Assembly: GCF_009380135.2 (NCBI RefSeq)
Contig: NZ_WHUT02000010.1
Span: forward strand, 1 to 64,000
Source of the DNA: Fertoeibacter niger
GTDB lineage: Bacteria > Pseudomonadota > Alphaproteobacteria > Rhodobacterales > Rhodobacteraceae
Direction of reading: 5' to 3'
DNA length: 64,000 bases
A program made the translations under genes and the position numbers. This document shows positions 8,260-17,504 of the stretch, in pieces. How positions within the stretch are numbered: the first letter of the stretch is position 1; every line of letters begins with the position of its first letter. The notes beneath the pieces are model-generated. The model searched no databases. It saw nothing but the letters and a program-made list of their open reading frames with translations, and was not told where the DNA came from.

Positions 8260-9369
8260 GTGACCGAAAAAGTACTCGCCGCCGTGCGCACTGCCGCCAG
8301 CACAACCGAGTTCCGCGAATACCCGATGCCTGAAGTGCCTCAGGATGGCGCACTGATGCGGGTGGAGGTGGCCGGTATCTGCGGCACGGATGTAAAGCTT
8401 TATGCCAACCCGCCCGGCGATGATCCGGTCATCATGGGACATGAAAACATCGGCATCATCGAAAAGGCCGGCAAGCAGTTTTTGCAGCGCAAGGGCGTGA
8501 AGGAAGGTGACCGGGTGTTCGTCGAACACTACGTGCCCTGCTTTCAGTGCGAATGGTGCCACAAGGGCGAATACCGCCTGTGCAGCGCGACCGACTGGCG
8601 CAAGAACCCCGATGCCATCCGCTATGGCTATACCTCGGCGCGGCGCGCGCCCCACCTTTGGGGAGGTTTCGCGCAATACATGTATCTGCCGTGGAATGCG
8701 GTGCTGCACAAAGTGCCCGATGGTGTCAGCGCGGAACGTGCGGGTGTGGTGACGCCGATGGCCAATGGCATCCAGTGGGCGCTCTTGGATTGCGGGGTGG
8801 GCTATAACTCCACCGTGCTGATCCAGGGGCCGGGCCAGCAGGGGCTGTCGCAGGCCATTGCCTGCAAGCAGGCCGGTGCCTCGCTGATCATCATGACCGG
8901 CACGGCGAAAGACACGGCGCGTCTGGCGGCGGCGAAACATCTGGGGGTGGATTACACCATCAACGTGTCGGAAGAAGACCCGCTGGAACGCATCCGCGAA
9001 ATCACCGGCGGGCGCGGCGTGGATGTGGCGCTGGATTGCACGGCGGGGGCGGGCACCATCCCCGTGCTGCTGGGCATCGAGGCGCTGGTGCGCAAGGGCG
9101 GCACCTTGCTTATCCAGGGCGAAATGTCTGATTTCCCCAATTTCCCGCTGGGCAAGATCGCCAACAAATACATCACCGTAAAGGCTGCACGGGGGCATAA
9201 CTACCTGTCGTGCGAGTTGGCCTTGCAGCAACTGGCGTCTGATCGATTTCCGGTGGACCTGATAACCACGCACCGCTTCGGCCTGAAGGACACAGATCTT
9301 GCGATCAAATCCGTAGGTGGCAAGGGGGCCGAAGGGGTCATCCACGTCTCGTTGCTGCCCTGGGAATAG
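8260..9369 (+). CDS. Zinc-dependent MDR-family alcohol dehydrogenase
   Basis: A 369-residue medium-chain dehydrogenase. Catalytic zinc region: GICGTDVKLY with the first Cys, GHEN (His-Glu), and a structural zinc lobe CFQCEWCHKGEYRLC. The Rossmann NAD(P) motif is altered to LIQGPGQQGLSQA, and GGRGVDVALDCTAG follows. Start is GTG at 8260, with GGAGGA six bases upstream; a longer open frame from 7912 includes the promoter and is not real. It is the first gene of an operon with CobW, LigK- and LigJ-type genes, and follows an operator at 8176. It probably oxidises an alcohol or hemiacetal intermediate of aromatic breakdown; the pathway normally uses a different enzyme (LigC) for the semialdehyde step, so the substrate remains open. 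Confidence 0.88.
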   Translation: MTEKVLAAVRTAASTTEFREYPMPEVPQDGALMRVEVAGICGTDVKLYANPPGDDPVIMGHENIGIIEKAGKQFLQRKGVKEGDRVFVEHYVPCFQCEWCHKGEYRLCSATDWRKNPDAIRYGYTSARRAPHLWGGFAQYMYLPWNAVLHKVPDGVSAERAGVVTPMANGIQWALLDCGVGYNSTVLIQGPGQQGLSQAIACKQAGASLIIMTGTAKDTARLAAAKHLGVDYTINVSEEDPLERIREITGGRGVDVALDCTAGAGTIPVLLGIEALVRKGGTLLIQGEMSDFPNFPLGKIANKYITVKAARGHNYLSCELALQQLASDRFPVDLITTHRFGLKDTDLAIKSVGGKGAEGVIHVSLLPWE

Positions 9370-9371
9370 CC

Positions 9372-10367
9372 ATGGTTCCGGTGGCGGTCATCACGGGGTT
9401 TCTGGGCGCGGGCAAGACCACGCTGCTGGGCCATATGCTGCACCATGCGCAGGGCAGGCGCTATGCGGTGATCGTGAATGAATTTGCCGCGGCGGGCATT
9501 GACGCCGAATTGCTGGACAGCGGTGCGGAAGACCTGATCGAGATGAACAACGGCTGCCTCTGCTGCACGGTGCGGGGCGATCTGATCCGCACATTGCACG
9601 GGCTGCTGCCGCGCCTTGCGGGCTTTGATGGCGTGATTATCGAGACCAGCGGTCTTGCCGCACCCGGCCCCGTGGCGCAGACCTTTCTGATTGACGAAAC
9701 CTTGCGCGCGCATCTGGCGCTGGACAGCATCACCACCGTTGTCGATGCGCTGCATCTGCTGGACCAGTTGCATGCGCAGGCCGAGGTGCATGACCAGATC
9801 GCCTTTGCAGACCAGATCGTGCTGAACAAGACCGACCTTGTGCGCCCTGCGGCCCTTGCGGCGCTGGAGGGCCGGCTGCGCCAGATGAATCCCTTTGCGC
9901 CGGTGCTGCGGGCTGTGCGCGCCGAAGTGCCGCCCGACGCGCTGTTCGGGCGCGGCGGCTTTGACCTTGACCGTCTCGCGGCGCTGCTTGCCGACCAGCC
10001 GCCTGCGCATGATCACCACCACGGCCACCATGACCACCACCACCATGATGGCCACGATCATGACCACGACCATGGCAGCATCACCAGCGTCGTGCTGCAC
10101 AGCGCGGCGGTGATGGACGCCGGCCGGCTGGGCGACTGGCTGGCCGGGCATCTTGCCGATCATGGCCGCGACCTTTTGCGCGGCAAGGGCATCATCCATG
10201 TGGCGGGGGATGACCGGCGGCTGGCGTTGCAATCGGTGCATATGATGCTGGAGGGCGCCTTCATCGGCCCCTGGCCCCCCGGCCCGCGCCTCAGCCGTCT
10301 TGTTCTGATCGGGCGCAATCTGGATGGCCCGGCCCTGCAATCTGCCTTTGAATCCTGCGCCGCCTGA
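9372..10367 (+). CDS. G3E GTPase of the CobW family with His-rich metal-binding loop
   Basis: A 331-residue P-loop GTPase: Walker A GFLGAGKTTLL, the CobW-family metal motif GCLCC (residues about 57-61), Walker B IIETSGLA, and NKTD base-specificity motif. Between the GTPase and C-terminal CobW_C domain is an about 25-residue stretch almost entirely of His and Asp (residues about 213-237). Such proteins deliver Zn, Co, Ni or Fe to client enzymes. It starts three bases after the alcohol dehydrogenase stop and is clearly in the same operon. Clients could be the Zn enzymes next door (dehydrogenase, LigJ-type hydratase) or the cupins elsewhere in the regulon; that is inference. Confidence 0.88.
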   Translation: MVPVAVITGFLGAGKTTLLGHMLHHAQGRRYAVIVNEFAAAGIDAELLDSGAEDLIEMNNGCLCCTVRGDLIRTLHGLLPRLAGFDGVIIETSGLAAPGPVAQTFLIDETLRAHLALDSITTVVDALHLLDQLHAQAEVHDQIAFADQIVLNKTDLVRPAALAALEGRLRQMNPFAPVLRAVRAEVPPDALFGRGGFDLDRLAALLADQPPAHDHHHGHHDHHHHDGHDHDHDHGSITSVVLHSAAVMDAGRLGDWLAGHLADHGRDLLRGKGIIHVAGDDRRLALQSVHMMLEGAFIGPWPPGPRLSRLVLIGRNLDGPALQSAFESCAA

Positions 10368-10385
10368 CCGGGGAAAGGAAAACCC

Positions 10386-11057
10386 ATGCATGTTGTCGTC
10401 CAGTCCATCACCCGTGCGGCCTCTGAAGTTGTCGCAGATCTTGCGACATATGGCGTCGCCACCATTCACGAGGCGCAGGGCCGCAGTGGCCTGATGGCCC
10501 CCTACATGCGGCCGGTCTGGTCCGGGGCGCGGCTGGCGGGCACGGCGGTAACGGTGAGCGTGCCGCCCTGCGACAACTGGATGATCCATGTGGCCATCGA
10601 GCAATGCCAACCCGGCGATGTGATGGTGGTGGCCCCCACCTCTGCCTCGGATGCCGGGTATTTTGGCGATCTCTTGGCCACGCTGTTCAAGGCGCGCGGG
10701 GTGCGTGGTCTGATCATCGACGCTGGCTGCCGCGACGTGGCCGAACTGACGCGGATGGAATTTCCGGTTTGGTCGAAATGCATATCCGCGCAGGGCACGG
10801 TCAAGGAAACGCTGGGCTCGGTGAATGTGCCCATCTGCTGTGCCGGGCAGATTGTGCATCCGGGCGATGTGATCATCGCGGATGACGATGGCGTGGTGGT
10901 GGTGCCGCAGGGCAGCGCCGCCGAGGTTGCCGAAGCCTCCGCCGCGCGCGAGGCGCGCGAGGCGCGGATCAGGGCCCGCTACGCGGCGGGCGAGTTGGGC
11001 CTTGACATGAACGACATGCGCCCGGCGCTGGCCGCCAAGGGCCTGACCTATATCTGA
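10386..11057 (+). CDS. ligK: 4-carboxy-4-hydroxy-2-oxoadipate / HMG aldolase (LigK/GalC, RraA fold)
   Basis: A 223-residue class II pyruvate aldolase with the RraA fold. Strong family blocks are [38 protein letters not shown] with IIDAGCRD (metal and substrate Asp/Arg), and [16 protein letters not shown], all matching LigK of protocatechuate 4,5-cleavage. It splits 4-carboxy-4-hydroxy-2-oxoadipate into pyruvate and oxaloacetate, the last step of the pathway. It sits directly before the LigJ-type hydratase that makes its substrate, in one operon. A generic RraA-like RNase regulator is unlikely because of these specific blocks. Confidence 0.9.
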   Translation: MHVVVQSITRAASEVVADLATYGVATIHEAQGRSGLMAPYMRPVWSGARLAGTAVTVSVPPCDNWMIHVAIEQCQPGDVMVVAPTSASDAGYFGDLLATLFKARGVRGLIIDAGCRDVAELTRMEFPVWSKCISAQGTVKETLGSVNVPICCAGQIVHPGDVIIADDDGVVVVPQGSAAEVAEASAAREAREARIRARYAAGELGLDMNDMRPALAAKGLTYI

Positions 11058-11084
11058 CCGCCCCCATTCAGTGACGGAGCCAAC

Positions 11085-12104
11085 ATGATCATTGATTGCC
11101 ACGGCCATTACACAACCGCCCCGTCGCAGCTGCAAACCTTCCGCGATGCGCAGCTGGCCGCCTTTCGCAGCGGCGGCACCATGCCGACGCTTGCCGCTAT
11201 CAGTGATGATGCGATCCGCGAAAGCCTCGAGGCGAACCAGATCATGGCCCTGCGCGAACGGGGCTGCGACATGACGATCTTTTCGCCGAAGGCCAGCGCC
11301 ATGGCGCATCATGAGGGCGACGAGGCCGTGTCGATGGCTTGGACGCGGATCAACAACGACTTGATCCACCGCGTCACCACGCTTTACCCCGAGATTTTCA
11401 TCGGCGTCTGCCAACTGCCGCAATCGGTGGGCCAACCGATCGCCCATTCCATCGCCGAACTGGAACGCTGCGTGCTGGAGCTTGGCTTTGTGGGCTGTAA
11501 CCTGAACCCCGACCCCTCGGGTGGCCATTGGAACGGCCCGCCGCTGACCGACCGCGCCTGGTATCCGTTCTTCGAAAAACTGGTCGAGCTGAACGTGCCT
11601 GCGATGATCCATGTGTCGGGGTCGTGCAACGCCAATTTCCACGCCACCGGCGCGCATTACATCAATGCCGACACCACCGCCTTCATGCAGTTCCTGCAGG
11701 GTGATCTGTTCCGCGACTTTCCCGACCTGCAACTGGTCATCCCGCATGGCGGCGGGGCCGTGCCCTATCATTGGGGCCGTTATCGCGGGCTGGCCGACAT
11801 GCTGGGCAAGCCGCATCTGAACGAGCACATCATGCGCAACGTCAGCTTTGACACCTGCGTGTATCACCAGCCGGGGATTGACCTGCTGTTTCGGGTCATC
11901 AACGTGGAAAACATCCTGTTCGCCTCGGAAATGTTCGGCGCGGTCAAAGGGATAGACCCGGAAACCGGCCACAACTTCGATGATACGAAACGCTATATCG
12001 ATGCGCTGCCGCTGTCTGCCGCCGACCGGGCAAAGGTGTATGAGGGCAATGTGCGCCGCATCTATCCCCGGCTGGATGCCAAGCTGCGCGCGCGCGGGCT
12101 CTAA
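11085..12104 (+). CDS. ligJ: 4-oxalomesaconate hydratase (LigJ type, amidohydrolase superfamily)
   Basis: A 339-residue protein that closely follows LigJ: MIIDCHGHYTTAP at the N-terminus (zinc ligands His6 and His8), NLNPDPSGGHW, AMIHVSGSCN (His about 176), IPHGGGAVPYHWGR, and LFASEMFGAVKGIDP (Glu about 282). It hydrates 4-oxalomesaconate to 4-carboxy-4-hydroxy-2-oxoadipate, a cytoplasmic step of protocatechuate/gallate 4,5-cleavage. The aldolase that consumes this product lies immediately upstream, and a broken tautomerase gene for the preceding step lies at 1.3 kb. The family also contains decarboxylases, but motif match to hydratase is strong. Confidence 0.9.
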   Translation: MIIDCHGHYTTAPSQLQTFRDAQLAAFRSGGTMPTLAAISDDAIRESLEANQIMALRERGCDMTIFSPKASAMAHHEGDEAVSMAWTRINNDLIHRVTTLYPEIFIGVCQLPQSVGQPIAHSIAELERCVLELGFVGCNLNPDPSGGHWNGPPLTDRAWYPFFEKLVELNVPAMIHVSGSCNANFHATGAHYINADTTAFMQFLQGDLFRDFPDLQLVIPHGGGAVPYHWGRYRGLADMLGKPHLNEHIMRNVSFDTCVYHQPGIDLLFRVINVENILFASEMFGAVKGIDPETGHNFDDTKRYIDALPLSAADRAKVYEGNVRRIYPRLDAKLRARGL

Positions 12105-12107
12105 GCC

Positions 12108-14324
12108 GTGACCCCCGGACGCCGCGAAGATCACCGCCTGCTGACCGGGGCCGGGGCCTATCTGGCCGATGCGCTGCCCTCGGGCTGCCTGCATGCGGTT
12201 TTCGTGCGCGGCGACAGGGCGTCGGCCCGGCTGACCCGGATTGATGCGGATGCGGCCCGCGCGATGCCGGGTGTGCGGGCCGTGCTGCTGGCTGCCGATC
12301 TTGCGCCCTTGGCTGACCTGCCGCAGGACAGCCTGCCGCGCGACGACGGCGGCACCGCTTTTGCCTGCCCGGTGCCGCTGCTGGCGCATGCCACCCTGCG
12401 CCACATCGGCGAGCCTCTGGCCATGGTCATCGCCACCACCGCCGCGCAGGCGCTGGACGCCGCCGAGGCGGTGATGGTCACTTCCGAGGATATTGGTTTC
12501 ACGTCTGAAGTAGCCTTTGTGAAGCGGGCGGGCAATGCCGAAGCCGTGCAGGCCGCGCTGGCGGGGGCGGCCATGGTGGTGACAGTGCCCGTCACCGTGC
12601 CGCGCCTGCATGCCGCACCGCTGGAGCCGCGCGGCTGTTTTGCCGAAACGCTGCCCTGCGGCCGCCTGCACCTGCGCAGCAGCACGCAAAACCCCTTTGC
12701 CTTGCGCAAGGCCTTGGCACAGCTTATGCGCCGCCCGCCCGACAGCATCCGGGTGACGGCGGGTGATGTGGGCGGATCGTTCGGCCTGAAGGGCTTTCTG
12801 ACGCGGGAAGAGGCGCTGGTGGCCCATGCGGCCACGTTGCTGGGCCAGCCCGTATGCTGGTTGGCCACCCGGTCAGAATCCTTTCTGGCCGATCATCAGG
12901 GGCGCGGCGTGACCGGTCTCGTGACCCTTGGCCTTGACGGGGCGGGCCGCTTTCTGGCGCTTTCGGCCGCATTCTCGGCGGATGTCGGGGCCTATGCCTC
13001 GAACCGCTCGTTGGGGCTGGTGAACAATCTGGGCGGGCTGGTGGGGGTGTATGACATACCGCTCTCGCATGTGACCGTGACCGGGATGACATCGGCCCGC
13101 GCGCCGATTGCGCCGTTTCGCGGCCATGGCCGGCCCGAGGCGACACTGGCGCTGGAACAGGCTGTCGATGCCGCCGCCCGGCAGTTGGGTGTTAGCCGTG
13201 TGGCCCTGCGGCGGCGCAATCTGGTGACGGCGGCGCAGCTACCTTATCAGACCGCGCTGGCCTTCCGCTTTGACAGTGGCGATTTTCCCGCGCTGTTCGA
13301 CAGGCTGACCGCTCTGGCCGATGTAAAGGGCGCGCCGGGGCGTGCGGCGGCGGCGACCAGCCGGGGAATGCTGCACGGGCTGGGCGTGATCACCTGTGTC
13401 GAGGCGGCGGGCGGGCCGGTGCGCGCCCCGCGGCCCGACCATGCGCGGCTGACCTTCCGCGCCGATGGCACGATCCTGCTGGCCCCGGGTGTCATGTCGA
13501 CCGGGCAGGGGCATGAAACCGGCCTTGTGGCCATGGCCGCCGCCGCGCTGGATGTGCCAGTTGCTGCGATAACCTATCTGAATGGTGATACGGATGCCCT
13601 GGTGGACGGGCGCGGCAGCGGTGGGTCATCCGGTCTGGCCGTCGCAGGTGCCGCTTTGCATCTGGCGCTGGACAGGGTGCACGATGACGGCCTTCAGCTT
13701 GCCGCGCGGCATCTTGATTGCCCTGTCGAATCCATCACCTTTGCCGGCGGCGTGTTTCGTGCCGAAGCGCGCAATGCCACCCTGTCCCTTGCGGAACTGG
13801 CCGCCGCACAAGGTGGTGAATGGGTGGTGGGGGCCAGCTTTACGCCCCCCGCAGCAACCTTTCCCAATGGGGCTCATGCCTGCGAGATCGAGATTGATCC
13901 CGACACCGGCGCGATCAACATCACCCGCTACACGGCGGTTGAGGATGTTGGCACCGTGCTGAACCCCGCGCTGGTCGAAGGGCAGATGCAGGGCGGCATC
14001 GCGCAGGGGCTGGCGCAGGGGCTGGGCGAGTGCATGGAATTTGATGCCGAACAGCAGATCCTCACCGGATCATTCATGGATTACCGCATGTTCCGCTCGA
14101 CCGACTGCTTTCCGCTGGTTCTGGCCAGCCACCCCTCACCCACGCCGGTCAACCCGCTGGGCGTCAAGGGCGTGGGCGAGGCGGGCACCGTGGGCGCGCT
14201 GGCCGCGCTGAAATCGGCGGTGGATGACGCGCTGGCGCGTGCCGGTGTGACCGAACCGCTGCAACTGCCCGCCACCCCGCTGGCCGTGTGGCAGGCGTTG
14301 CAACACAAAGGCAATGCGCCATGA
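12108..14324 (+). CDS. Molybdenum hydroxylase large subunit (xanthine dehydrogenase/CoxL family)
   Basis: A 738-residue molybdopterin-binding subunit. N-terminal REDHRLLTGAGAYLADAL, then GDVGGSFGLKG, a FRGHGRPEA block (usually FRGAGRPE), a VMSTGQGHETG block, and the catalytic-Glu motif GVKGVGEAGT near the C-terminus. It starts at GTG 12108, three bases after the ligJ stop, and is a little short at the N-terminus compared with the family. Enzymes of this group hydroxylate aromatic heterocycles or oxidise aldehydes, normally with separate iron-sulfur and FAD subunits. No such subunits are encoded in the window, so it must work with partners encoded elsewhere or be incomplete. Substrate unknown. 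Confidence 0.85.
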   Translation: MTPGRREDHRLLTGAGAYLADALPSGCLHAVFVRGDRASARLTRIDADAARAMPGVRAVLLAADLAPLADLPQDSLPRDDGGTAFACPVPLLAHATLRHIGEPLAMVIATTAAQALDAAEAVMVTSEDIGFTSEVAFVKRAGNAEAVQAALAGAAMVVTVPVTVPRLHAAPLEPRGCFAETLPCGRLHLRSSTQNPFALRKALAQLMRRPPDSIRVTAGDVGGSFGLKGFLTREEALVAHAATLLGQPVCWLATRSESFLADHQGRGVTGLVTLGLDGAGRFLALSAAFSADVGAYASNRSLGLVNNLGGLVGVYDIPLSHVTVTGMTSARAPIAPFRGHGRPEATLALEQAVDAAARQLGVSRVALRRRNLVTAAQLPYQTALAFRFDSGDFPALFDRLTALADVKGAPGRAAAATSRGMLHGLGVITCVEAAGGPVRAPRPDHARLTFRADGTILLAPGVMSTGQGHETGLVAMAAAALDVPVAAITYLNGDTDALVDGRGSGGSSGLAVAGAALHLALDRVHDDGLQLAARHLDCPVESITFAGGVFRAEARNATLSLAELAAAQGGEWVVGASFTPPAATFPNGAHACEIEIDPDTGAINITRYTAVEDVGTVLNPALVEGQMQGGIAQGLAQGLGECMEFDAEQQILTGSFMDYRMFRSTDCFPLVLASHPSPTPVNPLGVKGVGEAGTVGALAALKSAVDDALARAGVTEPLQLPATPLAVWQALQHKGNAP

Positions 14325-15226
14325 CAGATGCGACCTTTGGCCAGCTTCTTGCCCTGACTTCGGCATTCCTGTTTGCGGCCAGCGGGGCCTGCATTTCGCG
14401 CAGCACGATGAAACTGGGCGACCGGGGCGTGATGTTTTCGGTGCTGGTGACAATCGTGTTCTCGGCGGTGCTGTGGCTTGCCATCGAGGGCCCGGATCTG
14501 AGCGGCGTGATGACGCCGCAAGGCTGGCGCGGCCTTGCGTGGTTTGCCTTTGCCGGGCTTTGCGCCATGGTGCTGGGCCGCAGCTTTCAATATGTGTCTT
14601 TGCGCAAGCTGGGTGTCACACGGTCCTCGGCCACCAAGCGGCTGAACCCGTTTTTTTCCGTGGCCATCGCCGCTATGGTGCTGGCAGAACCTGTATCGGC
14701 CATCGCCGCAGGCGGCATGGCGGTGACGGCGCTGGCGTTTTACCTGCTGATCCGGGCGGGGGCAGGGCGGGCCACGGCGGGCGTCGTGCCCCGGCTGATG
14801 GATTACAGCTGGGGCGTGGGGTCGGCGCTGGCCTATGCCGGGGCCTATATCACCCGCAAGATCGGGCTGATCGACCTGCCCTCACCCGCGCTTGGCACAT
14901 TGGTCAGCGCGCTGACCGGCATGGCGATCTTTCTGGCGCTGGCGCTGGTGAATGCGCGGCAGCGTGCCAGCCTTGTGGGGGTGTTCCGCTATCTTGACCG
15001 CTGGAACATCGCCGCTGCCGTGCTGATGTCGCTGGGGCAGATCGTGCTGTTCTGGGCGCTGCTTTATGAACGGGTGTCGGTGATCGTGATGATCGCCTCG
15101 CTTGAGGTGTTCATCGCCTCGTTCCTGTCGGTGGTCGTCCTGAAAACCGAGGCCCGCCCCGATCTTGCGACCTATGTGGCGGCGGGCCTTGGCACCCTGG
15201 GCGTGATCCTGATTGCCTCAGGCTGA
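14321..15226 (+). CDS. EamA/DMT-family membrane permease
   Basis: A 301-residue protein with about ten hydrophobic helices in two EamA repeats. It starts at the ATG at 14321, overlapping the stop of the molybdenum hydroxylase gene by ATGA, so it is translationally coupled and last in the 8.3-15.2 kb operon. The family exports or imports small metabolites; here an aromatic acid or intermediate is likely by context. Its 3' end overlaps the convergent dehydrogenase gene by nine bases. Confidence 0.85.
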   Translation: MTDATFGQLLALTSAFLFAASGACISRSTMKLGDRGVMFSVLVTIVFSAVLWLAIEGPDLSGVMTPQGWRGLAWFAFAGLCAMVLGRSFQYVSLRKLGVTRSSATKRLNPFFSVAIAAMVLAEPVSAIAAGGMAVTALAFYLLIRAGAGRATAGVVPRLMDYSWGVGSALAYAGAYITRKIGLIDLPSPALGTLVSALTGMAIFLALALVNARQRASLVGVFRYLDRWNIAAAVLMSLGQIVLFWALLYERVSVIVMIASLEVFIASFLSVVVLKTEARPDLATYVAAGLGTLGVILIASG

Positions 15227-16096
15227 GGCGGGCGCGCCAAAGCCGCCTTCCGCCGCCGTAAGCGGCACAACGCGGCCCCCCAGATACTCCGCTTCGGGGC
15301 CGTAAAGCAGGGCCTTGACCTTGGCGGGGCTCAACAGCTTTATCATCTGATCAACCTGCCCGAAAAACGGCAGCGGCAGCGCCCCAGCCTGCGAAAGCTC
15401 CAGCGCCACATCCATGTCCTTTTCATGCCAGGTGAAATTCGTGCTGTCCCAGCGTTCCAGCGTGGTGTTGCGCGCAGGCGATTTCAGCAGCAGCTCGCGC
15501 ATCTTCTGCGCGTCAAGGCCATAGCGTTTGGCCAGCAGCAGCACTTCGTAATTGGCCACGCACATCGCCCAGTGCATCATGTTGTTGCATGTCTTGGCCA
15601 GTTGCCCCGACCCGATGGCACCCACATGTTCGACAAACCGGCTGTAGCTTTCCAGCGCGGGCCGCAGGCGCGCGACATCTTCGGCGCTGCCACCGCAATA
15701 GGTGCCAAGGTCGCCGTCCACCGCGCCTTGCAGGCCGTAAACCACGGGCGCATCCACAAAGCCCACGCCCTGCGCGGCGCATTCGGCATGCAGGCGCACC
15801 ATGGTATCGGGATGGTTGGTGGCCGATATGGCAATGACGCTGCCCGGTGCCAGCCCTGCCGCCAGCAGGCCGCGTGTCACGGTTTCCGACTGCGCGTCGC
15901 TGACCACCACGATGATGAACACCTCGGCCTGTGCCGCGATGCCCGCCAGATCATCGGCCACGTTCAGCCCCGCATCCCGGGCCGCCGCGCGCTGCGCCGG
16001 ATTGACATCGGTTGCCCAGACCTCGTGCCCGGCGCGCAGCGCATGGCCCGCCATAGCCAGACCCATGGCACCTACCCCTACAAAGCCGACTTTCAT
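15218..16096 (-). CDS. NAD(P)-dependent beta-hydroxyacid dehydrogenase (HIBADH family)
   Basis: A 292-residue protein. N-terminal Rossmann motif VGFVGVGAMGLAMAGHAL, substrate-binding DAPVVYGLQGAVDGDL (family: DAPVSGG), and the catalytic Lys block QLAKTCNNMMHWA. It oxidises a 3-hydroxy acid or reduces the semialdehyde. Two operator-like repeats (16175 and 16225) lie 79 and 129 bases upstream of its start, placing it in the same regulon as the operon it faces. Exact substrate unknown. Confidence 0.87.
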   Translation of the reverse strand: MKVGFVGVGAMGLAMAGHALRAGHEVWATDVNPAQRAAARDAGLNVADDLAGIAAQAEVFIIVVVSDAQSETVTRGLLAAGLAPGSVIAISATNHPDTMVRLHAECAAQGVGFVDAPVVYGLQGAVDGDLGTYCGGSAEDVARLRPALESYSRFVEHVGAIGSGQLAKTCNNMMHWAMCVANYEVLLLAKRYGLDAQKMRELLLKSPARNTTLERWDSTNFTWHEKDMDVALELSQAGALPLPFFGQVDQMIKLLSPAKVKALLYGPEAEYLGGRVVPLTAAEGGFGAPASA

Positions 16097-16174
16097 CTTT
16101 TACCCTCCTGCTCAAGTGCTTGACACCACAAAGCTGACGCGCGGCGCGGTGCAGTCAAAAGCTGATTTTCGGGC

Positions 16175-16191
16175 ATTCGGCATGGCGGAAC
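16175..16191. promoter_or_regulatory. Inverted-repeat operator copy (ATTCG-N7-GGAAC)
   Basis: ATTCGGCATGGCGGAAC matches the window-wide RTTCC-N7-GGAAY motif at nine of ten arm positions. It is 79 bases before the beta-hydroxyacid dehydrogenase start. Confidence 0.5.
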
Positions 16192-16224
16192 CGGCATCGC
16201 CCAATCAGCGGAAACTGCGCGACA

Positions 16225-16241
16225 TTTCTTTCATGCGGAAC
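16225..16241. promoter_or_regulatory. Inverted-repeat operator copy, weaker (TTTCT-N7-GGAAC)
   Basis: TTTCTTTCATGCGGAAC has a perfect right arm and a 3/5 left arm; the same variant, TTTCT-TTGATGC-GGAAC, recurs at 52838. It is the second site before the beta-hydroxyacid dehydrogenase gene. Confidence 0.4.
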
Positions 16242-16268
16242 GGCGAACCGTATGGCGGTGTCGACCCG

Positions 16269-17189
16269 CTAAAGATGCCGCGAATGCTCGCCGATCTCGG
16301 CGTTCAGCCGGTCAACCAGCCGGTCGATGAAAGCCTCGAACCGCACGGCGTTCAGGCCCACAACCCCCTGGCGGCGGCGCACCAGAAACAGCGTGCGCGT
16401 GATGCGGGGGCGTTCGATCAGTTGGCTGGCAATCACGCCGCTGCGCAACTCGCCGATCATCGCGCCGCGTGGCAAAATGCTGGTGGCCGCGCCCTTGGCC
16501 ACAAGATTCTTGATCGCGCGCACCGATTGCACCTCGTAAGCCACCTTGAAGGGCAGGGAAAGCCGCGTGGCCTCATCCCGCACCAGATGCCAGACCACAT
16601 CCTGCCGGCTGGCCAGCGCCAGTTCGGTATTCATCGCCTCGGCAAAGCTGATTGCGGGCTCACCGTTCCAGTTTTCGGGGCTGGTTGCGAACAGCAGATC
16701 CTCTTCCAGCAGGGCCTTGCGGGTAAAGCCCTGCTCGATGGGGGCGTTGTAGGTCAGGGCGTAATGCAGCTCGTCCCGCTCCAGCCGCCTTTGCAGGATG
16801 AAGCTGAACTCCTCGACCAGCCGCAGGGCGATTTCAGGCAGCTCCTTGGCGGCCTCCTCGATGATTTCTGCACCCACAAGGCGCATGATGCTGGGCGTCA
16901 GACCCATGTTCACCACGATCTTGTCAGGTGATCCCGCCGCCTTCACCTCTTGCCCCGCCGTTTCCAGCCGCGCCAGAATTTCAAGCGCATGGCGATACAG
17001 CAGTTCGCCCGCCAGCGTCGGCTCTACCCCGCGGGAATGGCGGTTCAGCAGGTGGACGCCCAGTTCTTCTTCAAGGTTGCGGATCTGGATTCCCAGCGCA
17101 GTCTGGGCGATGTTCAGCTTTTCGGCGGCATGGGTGATGTTGCCCACCTCGATCGCGCGCGTGAAGTAGCGGAGTTGCTTGAAATTCAT
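16269..17189 (-). CDS. LysR-family regulator (Nac/Cbl-like N-terminus)
   Basis: About 306 residues. N-terminal HTH: MNFKQLRYFTRAIEVGNITH, then AEKLNIAQTALGIQIRNLEE, typical of LysR proteins. C-terminal effector domain to the end. The start at 17189 is set by the conserved MNFKQLRYF opening and a GGGAGGGG ribosome site; a longer frame from 17423 has no homology. It is divergent from a TctC gene, with one operator copy between them (17301-17325), so it may regulate uptake of that transporter's substrate. Confidence 0.9.
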   Translation of the reverse strand: MNFKQLRYFTRAIEVGNITHAAEKLNIAQTALGIQIRNLEEELGVHLLNRHSRGVEPTLAGELLYRHALEILARLETAGQEVKAAGSPDKIVVNMGLTPSIMRLVGAEIIEEAAKELPEIALRLVEEFSFILQRRLERDELHYALTYNAPIEQGFTRKALLEEDLLFATSPENWNGEPAISFAEAMNTELALASRQDVVWHLVRDEATRLSLPFKVAYEVQSVRAIKNLVAKGAATSILPRGAMIGELRSGVIASQLIERPRITRTLFLVRRRQGVVGLNAVRFEAFIDRLVDRLNAEIGEHSRHL

Positions 17190-17504
17190 GGCCAGCCCCT
17201 CCCGATGTCGCCAGCACCGACCCTTCGGAACCATCACGCTACTGACAGGCCAGATGAAAGGCAAATGCTGTGCCGAGGCCGCGCAAATAGTTTGGAGAAA
17301 ATTCCCCCATGCGGAACAATGTTCTGCCTGAATGCTTTGTGGCGGCCATAGCCCCATGAAAACAAGGCCCCGCTGATTTATCGCTGGATGACAGCAAAAT
17401 AGCTTTGATCGACTCATGTGCAAAAATCTCTAGAATCCTCACTAAGCCGAAATGGCTCGATGACGTTCGGGAGGGCGGCATCACACTAAGGGGAGGAGAT
17501 ACGG
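17190..17504. other. Divergent promoter region between lysR and tctC
   Basis: About 315 bases without a gene. It holds the operator at 17301-17325 and a short AT-richer stretch near 17380-17440. A GGGGAGGAG ribosome site precedes the tctC ATG. Confidence 0.5.
17301..17325. promoter_or_regulatory. Inverted-repeat operator, extended copy
   Basis: ATTCC-N7-GGAAC (17301-17317), then AAT and GTTCT (17321-17325), the same N7/N3 spacing as at 8176. Lies between divergent lysR and tctC. Confidence 0.65.

Noticed and set aside
10013-10075. CAC/CAT/GAC-rich stretch as a possible repeat array
   Set aside because: It encodes the His/Asp-rich loop of the CobW protein in frame; a coding low-complexity region, not a separate element.
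9201-12827. A 1208-residue open frame on the minus strand opposite the CobW-LigK-LigJ genes
   Set aside because: It is the antisense shadow of high-GC coding DNA; it has no ribosome site, is very rich in Arg/His/Gln, and real genes with clear motifs fill the plus strand.
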